Assembly: GCF_019320115.1 (NCBI RefSeq)
Contig: NC_089591.1
Span: 22,422,502 to 22,486,501 of the forward strand
Length of the DNA: 64,000 bases
Direction of reading: 5' to 3'
DNA from: Miscanthus floridulus
Lineage: Eukaryota; Streptophyta; Magnoliopsida; Poales; Poaceae
This document shows, one piece after another, positions 10,402 through 21,229 of the stretch (position 1 is its first letter; every line of letters begins with the position of its first letter). Under the pieces are notes generated by a model. The model was not told where the DNA came from and did no database searches. It saw only the letters and a program-made list of their open reading frames with translations. Made by a program: the position numbers and the translations under genes.

Positions 10402-13300
10402 ATGTTCAATTCCGAGATCGATTCAGGGAACATTATTGCGGTATTAAAAGAAGATCTTAAGGAAGAACAGAGGCAGGCTATGGAAAAGGCTGTAGAAGAA
10501 TACAGGCAGCTTTGTCTAAAATCATTTAGCCTGAACAAGAGTGGACAAGTGATCCAGAAGCAAGATTTGTCGTTGCCTCGGCAGGTTACCATTGATTCCA
10601 ATCCTGGTAAACTTCAAGAGATGGTTAATTCTGTAGTAAATCATGCTTTGATTAATCATTCCAATGTGCTGTCCAATACTGTTCATAATGCTGTGGTTTG
10701 AACTCTCAAAGAAGGACAAGCGTCATCGCATTACGTTGGGCCTGCCTATCACCAACTAGAGCCGGCATCTGTCAAAACTCCATCGGCTCCCTCGGCCGTT
10801 GTGGGTACAGAAGTTACTTTTCCTCTAGTATCGGCAGGCTTACCTAATATTCAATCTACACCAATACGATCAGATCTGGTACTACCAGGAGGACGAGTTC
10901 AGCTTAATACAGATCTATCGGCATCAGCTATGTCAGGCCCTGTGTCTCAGAATAGCCAGATTCCTGCTAATTGGTGGGGATATGGTATGTCTCCGGAGTC
11001 ATCTGCTTTCAATCTTGGGTTACCTCAAGTGTTTGATGCAGTAGGAAAAGCTCCTATACCATCGGCTGTTTCGCCGATGGCTCAAGTGCCTCAATATGCC
11101 ACAGCAACTACTGTGCAACCAACTCTAGGAGGTTTCCAGATGTCTTTGGTTCAAACACCCAATTCAAGTTCATCGGCAAGCTTACTGTCGATGTAGCAGA
11201 AAGCCCCTGCTATGAGTCAAACTGGGGTTCAGTTCATGCCTCAAGCTGGTTATAATTATCCAACAATGTCAGCAAATTACCAGCCATCGGTAAGTTTTGT
11301 ACCGATGAGTTCTAATAATGGTTGGTCAGGACAGTTACCTGTTCAACATACAGTTTAGCAAAATCAGCAGGTTGCAGGGATTCAACAAGGTCATATGCAA
11401 GCTGGTTTCCAGAATCAAGCATCGGCAGCTCAGCCGATGAATCCTTTCCAACAGGTTAATAGACCACAAGTAACAGGCAAATATGCCGATTGCTGGAGAT
11501 CGTGGGCCACAAAGATATGTGGAGGGATATCAGCAGGCACCTCCCATAGAAATTCAACCAGTTCAGTCAGCAGGAGGCTGATGCTTTTTGGGCCGATAAG
11601 ATAGCAGAAATTATGAAGGATCAGTTTGGGATAAAGCCCAAGGTCAATACTTATTCTTATCGGACTCCATACCCTCCTGCATATGATTTAATTCCTCTCC
11701 CAAATCGGTACAAGGTACCAGATTTCACTAAATTCTCTGGGCAAGATTGATACATCAACAATGGAACACATCAATCGCTTCATTATTCAATGTGGAGAGG
11801 CAGCTAGCAGAGATGAATTAAGAGTTTCGATTATTTTCATCATCTTTGTCTGGATCGGCATTTACATGGTTCATTTCATTACCACCAAATTCTATTATTA
11901 CTTGGGTTAATCTAGAAAAATAATTTCATAAGTATTTCTTTGCTGGAATCCATGAAAAGAAGCTTACCGATTTAGTAAAATTGAGACAGCATAATGATGA
12001 ATCGGTAGAAAGCTTTGTGCAAAGGCTACGAGATGTAAAAAATAAGTGCTATAGTCTGGTGCTGGATGATCGGCAGCTTGCCGATCTGGCTTTCCAAGGG
12101 TTATTGCCACATCTTAAAGACAGATATGCTTCTCAAGAGTTTGAAAGCCTCAGTCATCTTGTGCAAAGGATCTCTGATCAAGATACTAGGGTTTTTGAAC
12201 CTAAAAAAATTGGAGTAAAAAAGTATCATTTGTTGAAGAAGTAGGAGATTCTGATTCTGATGAAGAACCAGTTATTGGCTTAGCTGAGTGGGTTAAGAAT
12301 AAAAAGCTGATATCTTGTCCCTTTGGTCAGAAAGAACCAGAAAAGTTTACCTTTGATATCACCAAGGCCTACAAGATATTCGATCTTCTGCTTCAAGAGG
12401 GCCAAATTAAGCTGTCACCTAATCATGTGATCCCATCGGTAGAAGAGTTGAAGAAGATCTTGTACTACAAATGGCACAATGCAACTTCACACAGTACAAA
12501 TGAGTGCAAGGTGTTCAGGCAATAGTTACAATCGGCTATTGAATCTAGGAGAATTAAGTTTGGTACTTCCAAGGCCCAGAAGCCAATGAAAATTGATCAA
12601 CACCCTTTTTCAGCAAATATGTTGGAGGCCAAAGGGAAGACCAAGGTATTGACGTTAGAGGCTGCTGAGAAAAACGCATCAGTGGATCCCCAACATTGGA
12701 TAACTACCGATGATGCAAAAAGTAAGGGTTTGCTGGGAGAAAGCAGTAGTTCCAAAAACCCTCCTCGACCTGGCATTGTGATTGCCCATCGAAGGCAGCT
12801 GGAGGGTTGGCATCAGCGTAAGGACCGATATCGACAACAACAAGAAGAGAGACATCGGGAAGAATGGTATCGGCATAAAAATCATTGGAGGTGCCCGTTT
12901 TCATCCATTGCTGGGAAGAAGGTATTAAATTGCCAACTGTTGAAAATTGCCCTGAGTGCAATGGTTGTTATGGGGTCAATCGGTCAGAAAGGAGGTTGCA
13001 ACCTGGCAATCAGGGTTTATTTATCAATGAGCCGATCAGAGGCAGAGCATTAGTGCATGATCGGTTGAGGGGCAGACTTAGTGTACATGAAAGGCTTGGT
13101 AAACGCGCTGGATATTTTCCAAGGAATCAAGAGGAGCTTGAGGAGATGGCAAACGCAAGAGTTCCCGATGAAGAAATATTCTATAGGGACCCTAATATAC
13201 GCCATGTAGAATCAACTGGGACCTGTTATCAGCCGGTTTGGAAGACTAAGTTTCCTCGATGGTGCCCTGAGGGTCTGACAAAGACATAGAAAAGAAGGAT
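10402..13300 (+). pseudogene. gag: Element 2 gag (broken)
   Basis: The start is taken as the ATG at 10402 (MFNSEIDS), 17 bases after the primer site. The reading passes through three frames. Segment 10402-10701 ends in a TGA and segment 10801-11196 in a TAG followed by CAG; a further TAG is at about 11358. Frame changes follow before 11981 and near 12885. The N-terminal third is a Ser/Pro/Gln-rich linker with repeated SA-x-x-PM-like peptides. The part around 11981-12244 (LRDVKNKCYSLVLDDRQLADLAFQGLLPHL region) looks like the C-terminal half of a retrotransposon gag domain. I did not find a clean zinc knuckle. It would form the virus-like particle, but this copy cannot make a full product. Confidence 0.75.
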
Positions 13301-13415
13301 GCAACATGAGCATTAAGAGGATTTATACCGAGAGGAAAATTCCTCCAATGAGAGGTCCGGTCATCAGCAGTGGCAGGTAAAACACAAAAATAAGGGTCCA
13401 TCGGCAGATGTTAAT

Positions 13416-14081
13416 ATGGTATTCATGTTGCCGATGGAGTTTTTGGCACTATCTGATAATGGGGAAGAAGTTGTTCTCTCTGATCAAGTAGCTCAGTTGA
13501 CACTAGATCCAATGATGGCTGTTTTTGAGAAACCTACTGATGACGAGAGACAGCATCTTAAGGCTTTGTTTGTGAAAGGCAGAGTTGATGGGCAACCTGT
13601 ATCTAAGATACTTATCGACGGAGGGGCTACGATTAATATTATGCCTTATGTGATGTATCGGAAACTGGGTAAGGGAGATCAAGACTTGGCCAAAACTGAT
13701 ATGATGCTGAAGGATTTTGAAGGCAATGTGTCACCGGCTAAAGGGGTAGTATGCGTTGAATTGACTATCGGCAGCAAAACCTTGCCGACGACGTTCTTTG
13801 TTATTAATGGCAAGGGTGCATATAATCTACTTCTAGGGAGGGATTGGATTCATGCTAATTGTTGTGTTCCTTCTACAATGCATCAATGCCTCGTACAGTG
13901 GATTGGGGATAAGATTGAGTTTGTCCCTGGTGATTCTTCTTATATCATCGCATCAACAGAATTAGATACTTATGAGCGAACTAAATACATATCAGGAGAA
14001 GTTTGGGAAAAAGAATTCCTTAGAGTGGCTGATTATGAAATTCCACCGATCCAAGCAGTCGGTTCCGAAGAAGAGTTCTAA
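13416..14081 (+). pseudogene. pol: Element 2 aspartic protease region
   Basis: A 221-residue open segment with the retropepsin signature: IDGGATINIM near residue 67, where Asp is catalytic, and LLGRDWIH near residue 138 for the second conserved block. DGGA in place of DSGA is seen in several plant gypsy elements. It would cleave the Gag-Pol precursor. It continues the frame of the last gag segment, so gag and pol were probably one polyprotein. The domain itself looks intact, but it is cut off from gag and RT by stops and frame changes. Confidence 0.8.
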
Positions 14082-14153
14082 TGGATAGGTTTACCGATGA
14101 TGGAAAATTAGGTCAAGGATTCACATCGGCAGATGATTTAGTAGAAGTAGATA

Positions 14154-15625
14154 TTGGTGATGGCGATAGGCCTAAGACCTACTTTTATTAGTGCTAAGTT
14201 AGATTCCAAGTGTAAGCAGCAAATAACTGATTTGTTAAAAGAGTATAAAGATTGTTTTGCTTGGGATTATACTGAGATGCCTGGATTAGACCGATCGATA
14301 GTTGAACATCGGTTACCTATCAAATCTAGATTTTGGCCACATCAGCAGCCAGCGCGCCGATGCAATCCCTAATATACTTCCTGACATTAAGGCCTGAAAT
14401 AACTAAATTAATTGAGGCGAAGTTTATTCGGCAGTGTCGATATGCAGAGTGGATCTCTAATGTGGTTCCTGTTTATAAGAAAAATGGAAAACTTCATGTT
14501 TGTATTGATTTCAGGAATCTTAACAAAGCCACACCGATGGATGGCTATCCAATGCTGATTGCTGATTTGTTGATTGATGCTGCAGCCGGACATAAAATTA
14601 TCAACTTCATGGATGGTAATGCATGTTACAATCAAATATTCATGGCTGAAGAAGATATTCCCAAGACTGCTTTCAGATGTCTAGGTCATGTAGGGTTGTT
14701 TGAGTGGATAGTCATGACTGTTTGGTTTGAAAAATGCCGGCTGCTACTTATCAAAGAGCTATGAACTTTATTTTTCATGAATACATCAGCACATTAGTGG
14801 AGATCTACATTGATGATGTAGTGATTAAGTCTGGAGATATCACAAAACATCTAGCCGATCTACGAAAGATACTGGAGTGCACAAGGAAGCATGGATTGAA
14901 GATGAATCCTAATAAATGTGCATTTGGTGTATCAGCAGGTCAATTCTTGGGTTTTATGGTGCATCAGCGGGGCATCAAAATCAGTAGGAAGTCTATTGAT
15001 GCAATTAACAAGGTGGTTGCTCCTGCCTAATAAAACCGAATTGCAATCTTTGATCGGTAAGATTAATTTCATTAGAAGATTCATATCTAATCTGTTGGGT
15101 AAAATCAAGGCTTTCAGTCCATTACTTAAATTGAAAGCTGATCAAGAATTTGTATGGGGAGCTGAGCAGCAGTTAGCCCTAGATGAAATTAAGAAATATT
15201 TAACAAATCCTCCAGTGCTAGTTCCACCTCAACACGGGAAACCTTTCAGGTTGTATTTGTCAACCGATGATACCGTTATCGGTTTAGCTCTTATTCAAGA
15301 TTTTGAAGGGAAAGAACGTGTTATTTATTATTTGAGCAGAAGATTAGTGGATGCTGAGACAAGGTATTCGGCCATCAAAAAATTATGTCTATGTTTATAC
15401 TTTTCTTGTGTCAAATTAAGACATTATTTGTTATCTGCCGAATGTACGATCATATGCAAAGACGACGTAGTCAAGTATATGCTGTCGATGCCGATATTAA
15501 GTGGTAGAATCAGCAAGTGGATTTTAGCATTATCAGAATTTGAACTACGTTACAAATCGACTAAGGCAGTTAAGGGGCAGGTTATGGCTGATTTTATCAC
15601 TCAGCATTGTAATACAGTGGACTCT
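14154..15625 (+). pseudogene. pol: Element 2 reverse transcriptase and first RNase H (broken)
   Basis: RT motifs run across three frames: CIDFRNLNKAT (about 14500), then the palm around 14640-14760 with a frame change that destroys the usual PFGLKNAGATYQR block, then YIDDVV (about 14810) with both catalytic aspartates, then the FLGFMV thumb-side motif at about 14945. Another frame change follows before 15030. The first RNase H (about 15240-15620) retains SRRLVDAETRYSAI but shows a changed core, with LSTDD in place of the usual first catalytic block. It would copy RNA to DNA and remove template RNA. Broken by at least three frame changes. Confidence 0.8.
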
Positions 15626-15635
15626 CTGGAGGTTG

Positions 15636-16020
15636 CTCCTTGGACACTTTTCTTCGATGGGTCCACATGTGGTGAAGGAGCAGGTATTGGCATTGTGTTG
15701 ATTTCACCTCAAGGAAGGAAGTATGAGTTTTCATTGCCGATTGTTGCTACATTGACAAACAATCAGGCTGAATACCAAGCCTTGATAAAAGGGTTAGAGT
15801 TGCTGAAGGAGATATGTGCCGATGCTGTTGAAATCTTTGGTGATTCTATGCTAGTTATAAATCAATTGGCTGGGATTTATGAATGCCGAAGTGAAGTTTT
15901 AATTTTATATTATGAAAGATGTTTGCAATTGTTGAAAGGGTTTAGAGATTTTTGTCTTGAACATATTTCTCGACTGCATAATGAAGAGGCTAATCGACTA
16001 GCTCAGCATGCTTTAGGGTA
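15636..16020 (+). pseudogene. pol: Element 2 second (archaeal-type) RNase H domain
   Basis: Within the long open segment 14918-16804, after the first RNase H, a second domain carries FFDGSTCGEGAGIG, NNQAEYQALIKGLELL and FGDSMLVINQL, matching the D, E and D positions of type I RNase H. The final block reads NEEANRLAQHAL, where the usual last Asp is Asn. A second RNase H of the host/archaeal type next to the retroviral one is a recognised hallmark of plant Tat/Ogre elements and gives the main lineage evidence here. Confidence 0.85.
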
Positions 16021-16099
16021 TCAGCCTATTCAGGAAGTGCTAACATCGGCGGTCGATATCGATGACTGGAGAAAGGAGATTGTCGATTATTTAAAGGAT

Positions 16100-17326
16100 C
16101 CATATAAAAAGGTTGAAAGACGTATAAGGTTCCAAGCTACCAAGTATGTGCTCCTCGATGATGAATTATATTATCGAACTATAGATGGAGTTTTACTCAG
16201 ATGTGTTAGCAGTGATGAATCAAAAAGCTTGATGGGTGAAATTCATGAAGGAGTGTGTGGAGCGCATCAATCGGCTTTCAAGATGAAGTGGATGATCAGA
16301 AGGAATGGATACTATTGGCTGACTATTCTTGAAGATTGTTTTAAGTATTTTAAAGGATGTCAGGGGTGTCAAAAGTTTGGTAATGTTCAAAGAGCGCCTG
16401 CATCGGCTATGAACCCTATAATTAAACCTTGGCCATTCCGGGGATGGGCTATCGATCTCATCGGTCAGATTTATCCACCATCGAGCAAAGGACATAAATT
16501 TATTCTGGTTGCTACCGATTATTTCACAAAATGGGTTGAGGCAATTCCTTTAAAAAAGGTGACATCGGCTAATATGATCGATTTTGTGAAAGAGCATATT
16601 GTTTACCGATTTGGTATTCCTCAAACTATCACTACCGATCAGGGTACTATGTTTACATCGGGAGAATTTGATGAGTTTGCTGTAGGTATGGGAATTAAAG
16701 TTTTAAATTCTTCTCCATATTATGCTCAAGCTAATGGTCAGGCTGAGGCTTCTAACAATGGGATCATCAAACTCATTAAGCGCAAAATTAAAGAAAATTC
16801 CTAAGAGGTGGCATACAGTATTAAATGAAGCCTTGTGGTCATATCGGATGTCATGTCATGGTGCAACCAAAGTAACGCCTTATCAGTTAGTATATGGACA
16901 CGACATAGTATTACCTTGGGAAATTAAAATTGACTCTAGGTGAATACGTACTCAAAATCAGCTGACAACCGATGATTATGATACTCTTATGAAGGATGAG
17001 TTGGAAGATGTGGCGGGTCATCGGTTAAGGGCTTTAGTTAGCATCGAAGAAAATAAGAAAAAAGTAGCCAGATGGTATGACAAGAAGGTGAAGGTAAAGG
17101 AGTTTGCCGATGGAGATCTAGGTCTAGGAAATTGATTTTACCGATTGGAACTAAAAGTTCAAAGTTTGGAAAGTGGTCTCCTAATTGGGAAGGTCCATAT
17201 CGGATAAATCAGTCTGTTCCTGGTAACGCATATATTCTAGAAACCCTCGAAGGGGTTGTGTTTTCTAGAGCATTAAATGGAAAATATTTAAAGAAATATT
17301 ACCCTAGTATCTGGATGGATGCATAA
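16100..17326 (+). pseudogene. pol: Element 2 integrase (C-terminally broken)
   Basis: The N-terminal zinc site shows His residues at HEGVCGAH and CQGC at about 16360-16370. The catalytic core has D in WAIDLIGQ (about 16450), D in TTDQGTMF (about 16637) and E in GQAEASNNG (about 16745), so the DD35E set is present. A stop at 16802 ends the frame; the remaining core continues in another frame to 16943 (YRMSCHGATKVTPYQLVYG), and a GPY-like C-terminal part (WEGPYRI, near 17190) lies in 17132-17326. No chromodomain follows. It would join the cDNA into host DNA. Confidence 0.8.
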
Positions 17327-17412
17327 AAGTATAAGTGCCAATAACAGTCCTATCGGCTAGAATTATACAAGGATGTCAATGTCTCATAAAGTACCAATGC
17401 AATAGACAAGAT

Positions 17413-18108
17413 TTACAAGTTTAACAAGGATTGGATAGCCAATATCGCACGCAGGCGAATTTGGTCGGCTTCCTTCATTTCTTTGATGTCTTCATCGATA
17501 GCACCCTCCACAGGCTTGAGTTTTTTCTTCATAGCCAAGGCTTTGCGAGCCTGGATGTCTCTTTCTTGCTGAAGGGCCTTGATGGCATTGGGTAGCTGGC
17601 TTTCTTCTTGTTGGGCATGAGTTAAGGCTGCCTCGACTTCTTTCAATTCAGCCAATAGAGCCATCCTCTTTGCCGATAAATCTAAGATTTTCTGCTTAAG
17701 TTTAGCACCCAAAGTTTGCAAGTTGCCGATGCCCTTGTGCTTCTCATCGGCAATCTGTTTCAATTGTAGCATCTCTTCTTTGAGTTGAGCCTGAGCTGCT
17801 CTATCGGCAATGTGTTGAGCAGCCCGTTGATATTGCAGTTGGCGGCTTTCTAAATGGGCTGCTGGGAAGAGTACTTCTTCGACATCGGCAGGGACCTGGC
17901 CACGGATTGTTTTGAAAATTGCCTTTGCGGGGTTCGAGTCATCTACCAGTTGGGCGGTATCCTGATGTAACAAGTTCAGGAGAGCTTCCAACTTAGACTT
18001 AATTTCTGCCAATGTTGTTCCCAGTGCAAGGGAAGAACTTGTTTCCTCTCCATCATCGTTAGAAACGTCAATGGCAAAGGAAAATAGGCTGTTTGGGGAG
18101 TCTTGTTC
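17413..18108 (-). CDS. Last exon of the antisense gene, coiled-coil protein segment
   Basis: The frame is open from the proposed acceptor at 18109/18108 (CTCAG then GAACAAGAC) to the TAA at 17413-17415, 232 codons. The first 33 residues are acidic and Ser-rich (DDGEETSSS). The remainder has heptad-like Leu/Ala/Lys/Glu/Gln patterning (KLEALLNLLHQD, QLKEEMLQLKQIAD, LLAELKEVEAALTHAQQEE), a likely long coiled coil for oligomerisation. It is the longest clean part of the gene, which argues for past selection on this strand. The plus strand here has no comparable frame. Confidence 0.65.
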   Translation of the reverse strand, partial: EQDSPNSLFSFAIDVSNDDGEETSSSLALGTTLAEIKSKLEALLNLLHQDTAQLVDDSNPAKAIFKTIRGQVPADVEEVLFPAAHLESRQLQYQRAAQHIADRAAQAQLKEEMLQLKQIADEKHKGIGNLQTLGAKLKQKILDLSAKRMALLAELKEVEAALTHAQQEESQLPNAIKALQQERDIQARKALAMKKKLKPVEGAIDEDIKEMKEADQIRLRAILAIQSLLNL

Positions 18109-18203
18109 CTGAGAAACAGAAAAGAGGTCAGTTAAGGATAAGTATGAATATTATAAATTGACTAGGTCAATCGGCTTACCTATTTCAAGGTAATTTCCTA
18201 TAC
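18109..18203 (-). other. Probable intron in the antisense gene
   Basis: On the minus strand the upstream exon ends AGCCAG before GTATAG, and the intron ends TCTGTTTCTCAG before GAACAAG. The pyrimidine-rich 3' end is typical of plant introns. Removing it joins two frames in phase. A second donor, GTAAGC at 18179, would give a 71-base intron but reads through TAG codons first. Confidence 0.6.
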
Positions 18204-18557
18204 CTGGCTGGAGGAAGCAGCCTAGAGTATGCCGTGTGGAGGATCGGCTGAGCTTGCCGATGGGATAGCCTCTGTGGCCTCATCAGTGGTTGGCTCTTGG
18301 GGTATGATGACCGATGGTATGTCCTGTACAGGAGGATTAACTGCTTGCTCAGTTGCATCGACTGATTCTGGCCAGATTGCAGACATTGGGGCAGATGTGG
18401 GGATCGGCATGGACTTCTATCATTTTGGCTGTGCCTCAGCATCTGTTAAGGCTTTGCGCTTTGCTTGGGCCTCAGCAACGGTTGGCTGGGGGGCATCGGC
18501 ACTTGTTGGTTGTGGAGCTTGGACATCTGGTACACTTGCCGATGTACCCATTTGTTG

Positions 18558-18616
18558 CTGCAAAACAAGTGTAAGGTATGATATTTAACAGATAAAATGT
18601 AAAATCAAAGGAATAC
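18558..18616 (-). other. Probable intron in the antisense gene
   Basis: Donor TCAGAG before GTATTCC at 18616 and acceptor CTTGTTTTGCAG ending at 18558, minus strand. At 59 bases it is close to the short limit for plant introns. Flanking frames join in phase (DKPSE to QQMGTS). Confidence 0.55.
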
Positions 18617-18693
18617 CTCTGAAGGTTTGTCAGAAGTAGTGGTGCTTGATGTCGGAGGAATTGCCGATGACGATCCAGCAGCAGCTCTTACAC

Positions 18694-18755
18694 CTTGATG
18701 ATTAATGTTAATACAGTTTGTGATCGGCATGAGTAGAAATAAATAGGGTTGTTAC
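18694..18755 (-). other. Possible intron in the antisense gene
   Basis: Donor TTCAAG before GTAACAACC at 18755 and acceptor ending TCATCAAG at 18694, minus strand, 62 bases. Frames on either side are open but do not join perfectly in phase in this copy, which could be a decay mutation or a different acceptor. Confidence 0.4.
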
Positions 18756-18971
18756 CTTGAATGCCTTGATCAGGGTTGTAGCAGCAGCCAATGGAGTGGC
18801 CCTAGCTATAGCCAATTTGGACTTGGAGGTGATGGTCTTAGCACGGGTCTTCTGGTGAGTCAAAGCAGCTAAGGTGGGGGCAGTTGTAGCCGATCGGTGA
18901 TATCAGGGGAAACAGGCCGAAGATCGAAGGGTTTTCCACTTTTGCTCATAGATGGTGCTAGGGTTGTTAAC

Positions 18972-19039
18972 CTATCACGAGAAAGTTAGTTACCTGATAT
19001 ATGAAAGGAAAAAGCAGAAGGGAGTTAAAAGAAACTTAC
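18972..19039 (-). other. Probable intron in the antisense gene
   Basis: Donor GATGACGCA before GTAAGTTTC at 19039, a near-consensus plant donor; acceptor GTGATAG ending at 18972, with an alternative ATATCAG acceptor about 20 bases upstream on the minus strand. Length 68 bases. Confidence 0.5.
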
Positions 19040-20799
19040 TGCGTCATCGGGAATGGCGTATTCAGGGTCGATCATGTGCCGATATGTGTGAGCAGATGTT
19101 GCAAACAGTTGTTCCCTCCACTCTCGCCACCATTGCTTATATGATTCGGTCATGAAAGATACTGGCATCCAGATGGATATATCGACATCTGTAGTATCGG
19201 CATCGGGGGAGAGTCGCACTACCCTGCTCCAATCTATTCCGCAGGTGATTATTTCTCTGGGTTTGATCACATCGGCAAAACAAAGTTTGATTGGCAGTTG
19301 CCCAAAAGCCAATTGATGGGACACTGCCGATGGGTTATAAAATTCATATGTGATATTGGTGTTTTCCCGCTACCGAATGTGTTTACTAGGATTGCCCTGG
19401 GAGTAATGATGGCCATCATGAGTTCATTATCCTGATTCAGAGTGTCATCGGCAAAGTTGAAAAGAAGGGGAATCTGTTTTCTTCGTCAATATAAGGTACC
19501 TAGGCCCTATGATCATGAGAAAGACCATTGTAGAAGCTTTGGAAGAATCTGCCGATCTGGTCTTCATTGGCCTCTATTCTAGGGAGGACAATTATGGCTT
19601 CACCAAAATTGAGGGGTGAGCATGTTGCCGATTCCTCGTCCCCAAGCACGTGGTCTTCAGCAATTTCTCGTGGGAATTGTTGGGCAAAGAAGTCCCATTG
19701 CAAACGTTTGTGCATATGGGCATTCAGCCACATGTTGATAAACCACCATGGGCCTCCTAAGTTGCCGATGGGTTCGCCAAGCAAAAGTTTCTGAGACACT
19801 TGATGAAGAAGATGATAAGTGGAGCTCAGAAGGTATCGGCCAAGAGGGAACCTTACACCATTAGCCAAGAGTTCAGCCACGGGGAGGAAGGCGTTGGTTG
19901 GTCCTACTGATCGACCACAGAAGATAAATTTTTCTAGCCACATATTCAAGAATGTGGCATGTTCCCTCTGGTTAACTGTCCTAGATCTCTGGCATTCTTG
20001 AATGTATCCCGTCCAACCACCGATGTTGCGGGTATTCACCCTATATTCAGATTTTCTGCCATAGATGGAGCCTTCATCGGCAGTTGAAATATCCAAGCCA
20101 GTGAGCATGTAGCCATTCGGCAAGTGTAGGGAGTAGCTGGGCCATGTCCAAACATAAAAGTGTTTGTTGTGTCTGACCAGAAGTAAGCAGCTGCAATCAT
20201 CATTGACTCGTTCTTTTGCATATCGGCAATGGATAGCCTAATGCATTGGTCTAGCTTCCATTCTGCCCAGTGTACTTGCATTGACCTATTGACTCTTAAG
20301 TACCAATCTTTCCACCCTTTGGTGGTTTTGGGCCAAGATCAGGAATGTATCTTTCCATAAATTCAGAGAGAAATTTTGGGCTCTAAAAGGGATTCTATTA
20401 ACCTCTGCATTAATCAAATCAGTTGGATCTAGGTTGCCCATTGGTCCTAGGCATTGGACATGCGGCTGATCGGTTGGAATAACTAAATTGTTGCGCAGTT
20501 CCTAAGTTTAGAGGATCCAAAGAACAAAAGAAAGGAGAAAAATTACCAACTGTATGAACTCGCAAAGACCAGAGGAATCGAGGTAAAAGGTAACAGAAGT
20601 GGAACGAACCGCAGGGACAGTCGAAGTTGATTGCCATTATCTTGAGGTAGATGGGGGCACGAGCCGGAGACTCAAGGTTGACGCTAGAGAAAAGTTCTTG
20701 TTGGTTGAGGTCGCACAGTTGTTCGTCGGAGTCGCCACCGAAAAGAGAGAATGTCAAAGATTGGAGTCTGAGGGTAGAAGACGAGCGTTCCGGAGAAAT

Positions 20800-20809
20800 C
20801 TATTTATAA
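20800..20809 (-). promoter_or_regulatory. TATA box of the antisense gene
   Basis: TTATAAATAG on the minus strand lies about 45 bases before the first codon of the antisense frame. TATAAATA is the plant consensus. Its position and orientation suggest the accessory gene has its own promoter and is not expressed from the LTR. Confidence 0.5.
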
Positions 20810-20823
20810 GCCGCTTGGAGTAG

Positions 20824-21212
20824 GGGTATTCTGGACTTATCTCTATGCCACGCTGCATGTAGGTCGAGGTGGTTCAGATGGATATGGTAACTGTTCGCAC
20901 GATAATCAAGGGATTGTACAGATGATTTGATGGCAAGTAATCATGACTTGGAAGAGATCTCGGTACAGGATATTTTAATTCTGAAAATGGCGGCACTATT
21001 ATGTTAGGATCTTGCTGATGGATTATTGTTTCGGTATCTTAACCATAATCAGGGCAAGAGTGGTTGGCAATTGTGTGATATTTACTGAGGTGCGTGAATC
21101 AGGATTAGATTTGATAACAGATCAAGTTTTGGCTTGAAGGATGAGTTACGGTAATTGGGCGAAGGCAAATGTTATCTGGAGTAAATTTCGAAGCATTAAT
21201 GGTTTTATACTC
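20824..21212. other. Non-coding 3' region of element 2
   Basis: About 390 bases between the antisense promoter and the polypurine tract with no open frame. It presumably holds upstream regulatory sequence of the antisense gene and the 3' untranslated part of the element RNA. Confidence 0.5.
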
Positions 21213-21213
21213 C

Positions 21214-21229
21214 GAAATTGGGGGGCATG
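21214..21229 (+). promoter_or_regulatory. Element 2 polypurine tract
   Basis: CGAAATTGGGGGGCA directly before the TGTTGACACC of the 3' LTR. It would prime plus-strand cDNA synthesis. Confidence 0.8.

Larger units (their letters stand above)
17413..20757 (-). pseudogene. Antisense accessory gene of element 2: plant-mobile-domain-like N part, basic linker, coiled-coil C part, probable introns
   Basis: The whole region between integrase and 3' LTR reads as a gene on the minus strand. From its 5' end: an N-terminal acidic stretch (20757-20640; its first codon is TTG here, so the original ATG may be lost); a long domain over about 20380-19330 with LTGLDIS and WWFINMWLNAH that resembles the plant mobile domain (PMD/aminotransferase-like) of transposons; a Lys/Arg-rich segment near 18790-18870; a Pro/Thr/Ser/Ala linker (18210-18557); and a 199-residue coiled coil (18012-17413) ending in TAA. 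GT-AG pairs join these pieces at 19039-18972, 18755-18694, 18616-18558 and 18203-18109. A few in-frame stops and shifts show decay. Antisense ORFs are known in Tat elements; the exact function is unknown. Confidence 0.65.

Noticed and set aside
11059..11439. CRISPR-like array suggested by repeated CATCGGC words
   Set aside because: Repeat units are short and variable, spacing is irregular, they lie within a gag frame, and the genome is a plant.
18229..18588. Plus-strand open frame of about 119 codons
   Set aside because: It lies opposite the PTS-rich exon of the antisense gene and is its shadow; composition is Gly/Ala/Ser with no motif.
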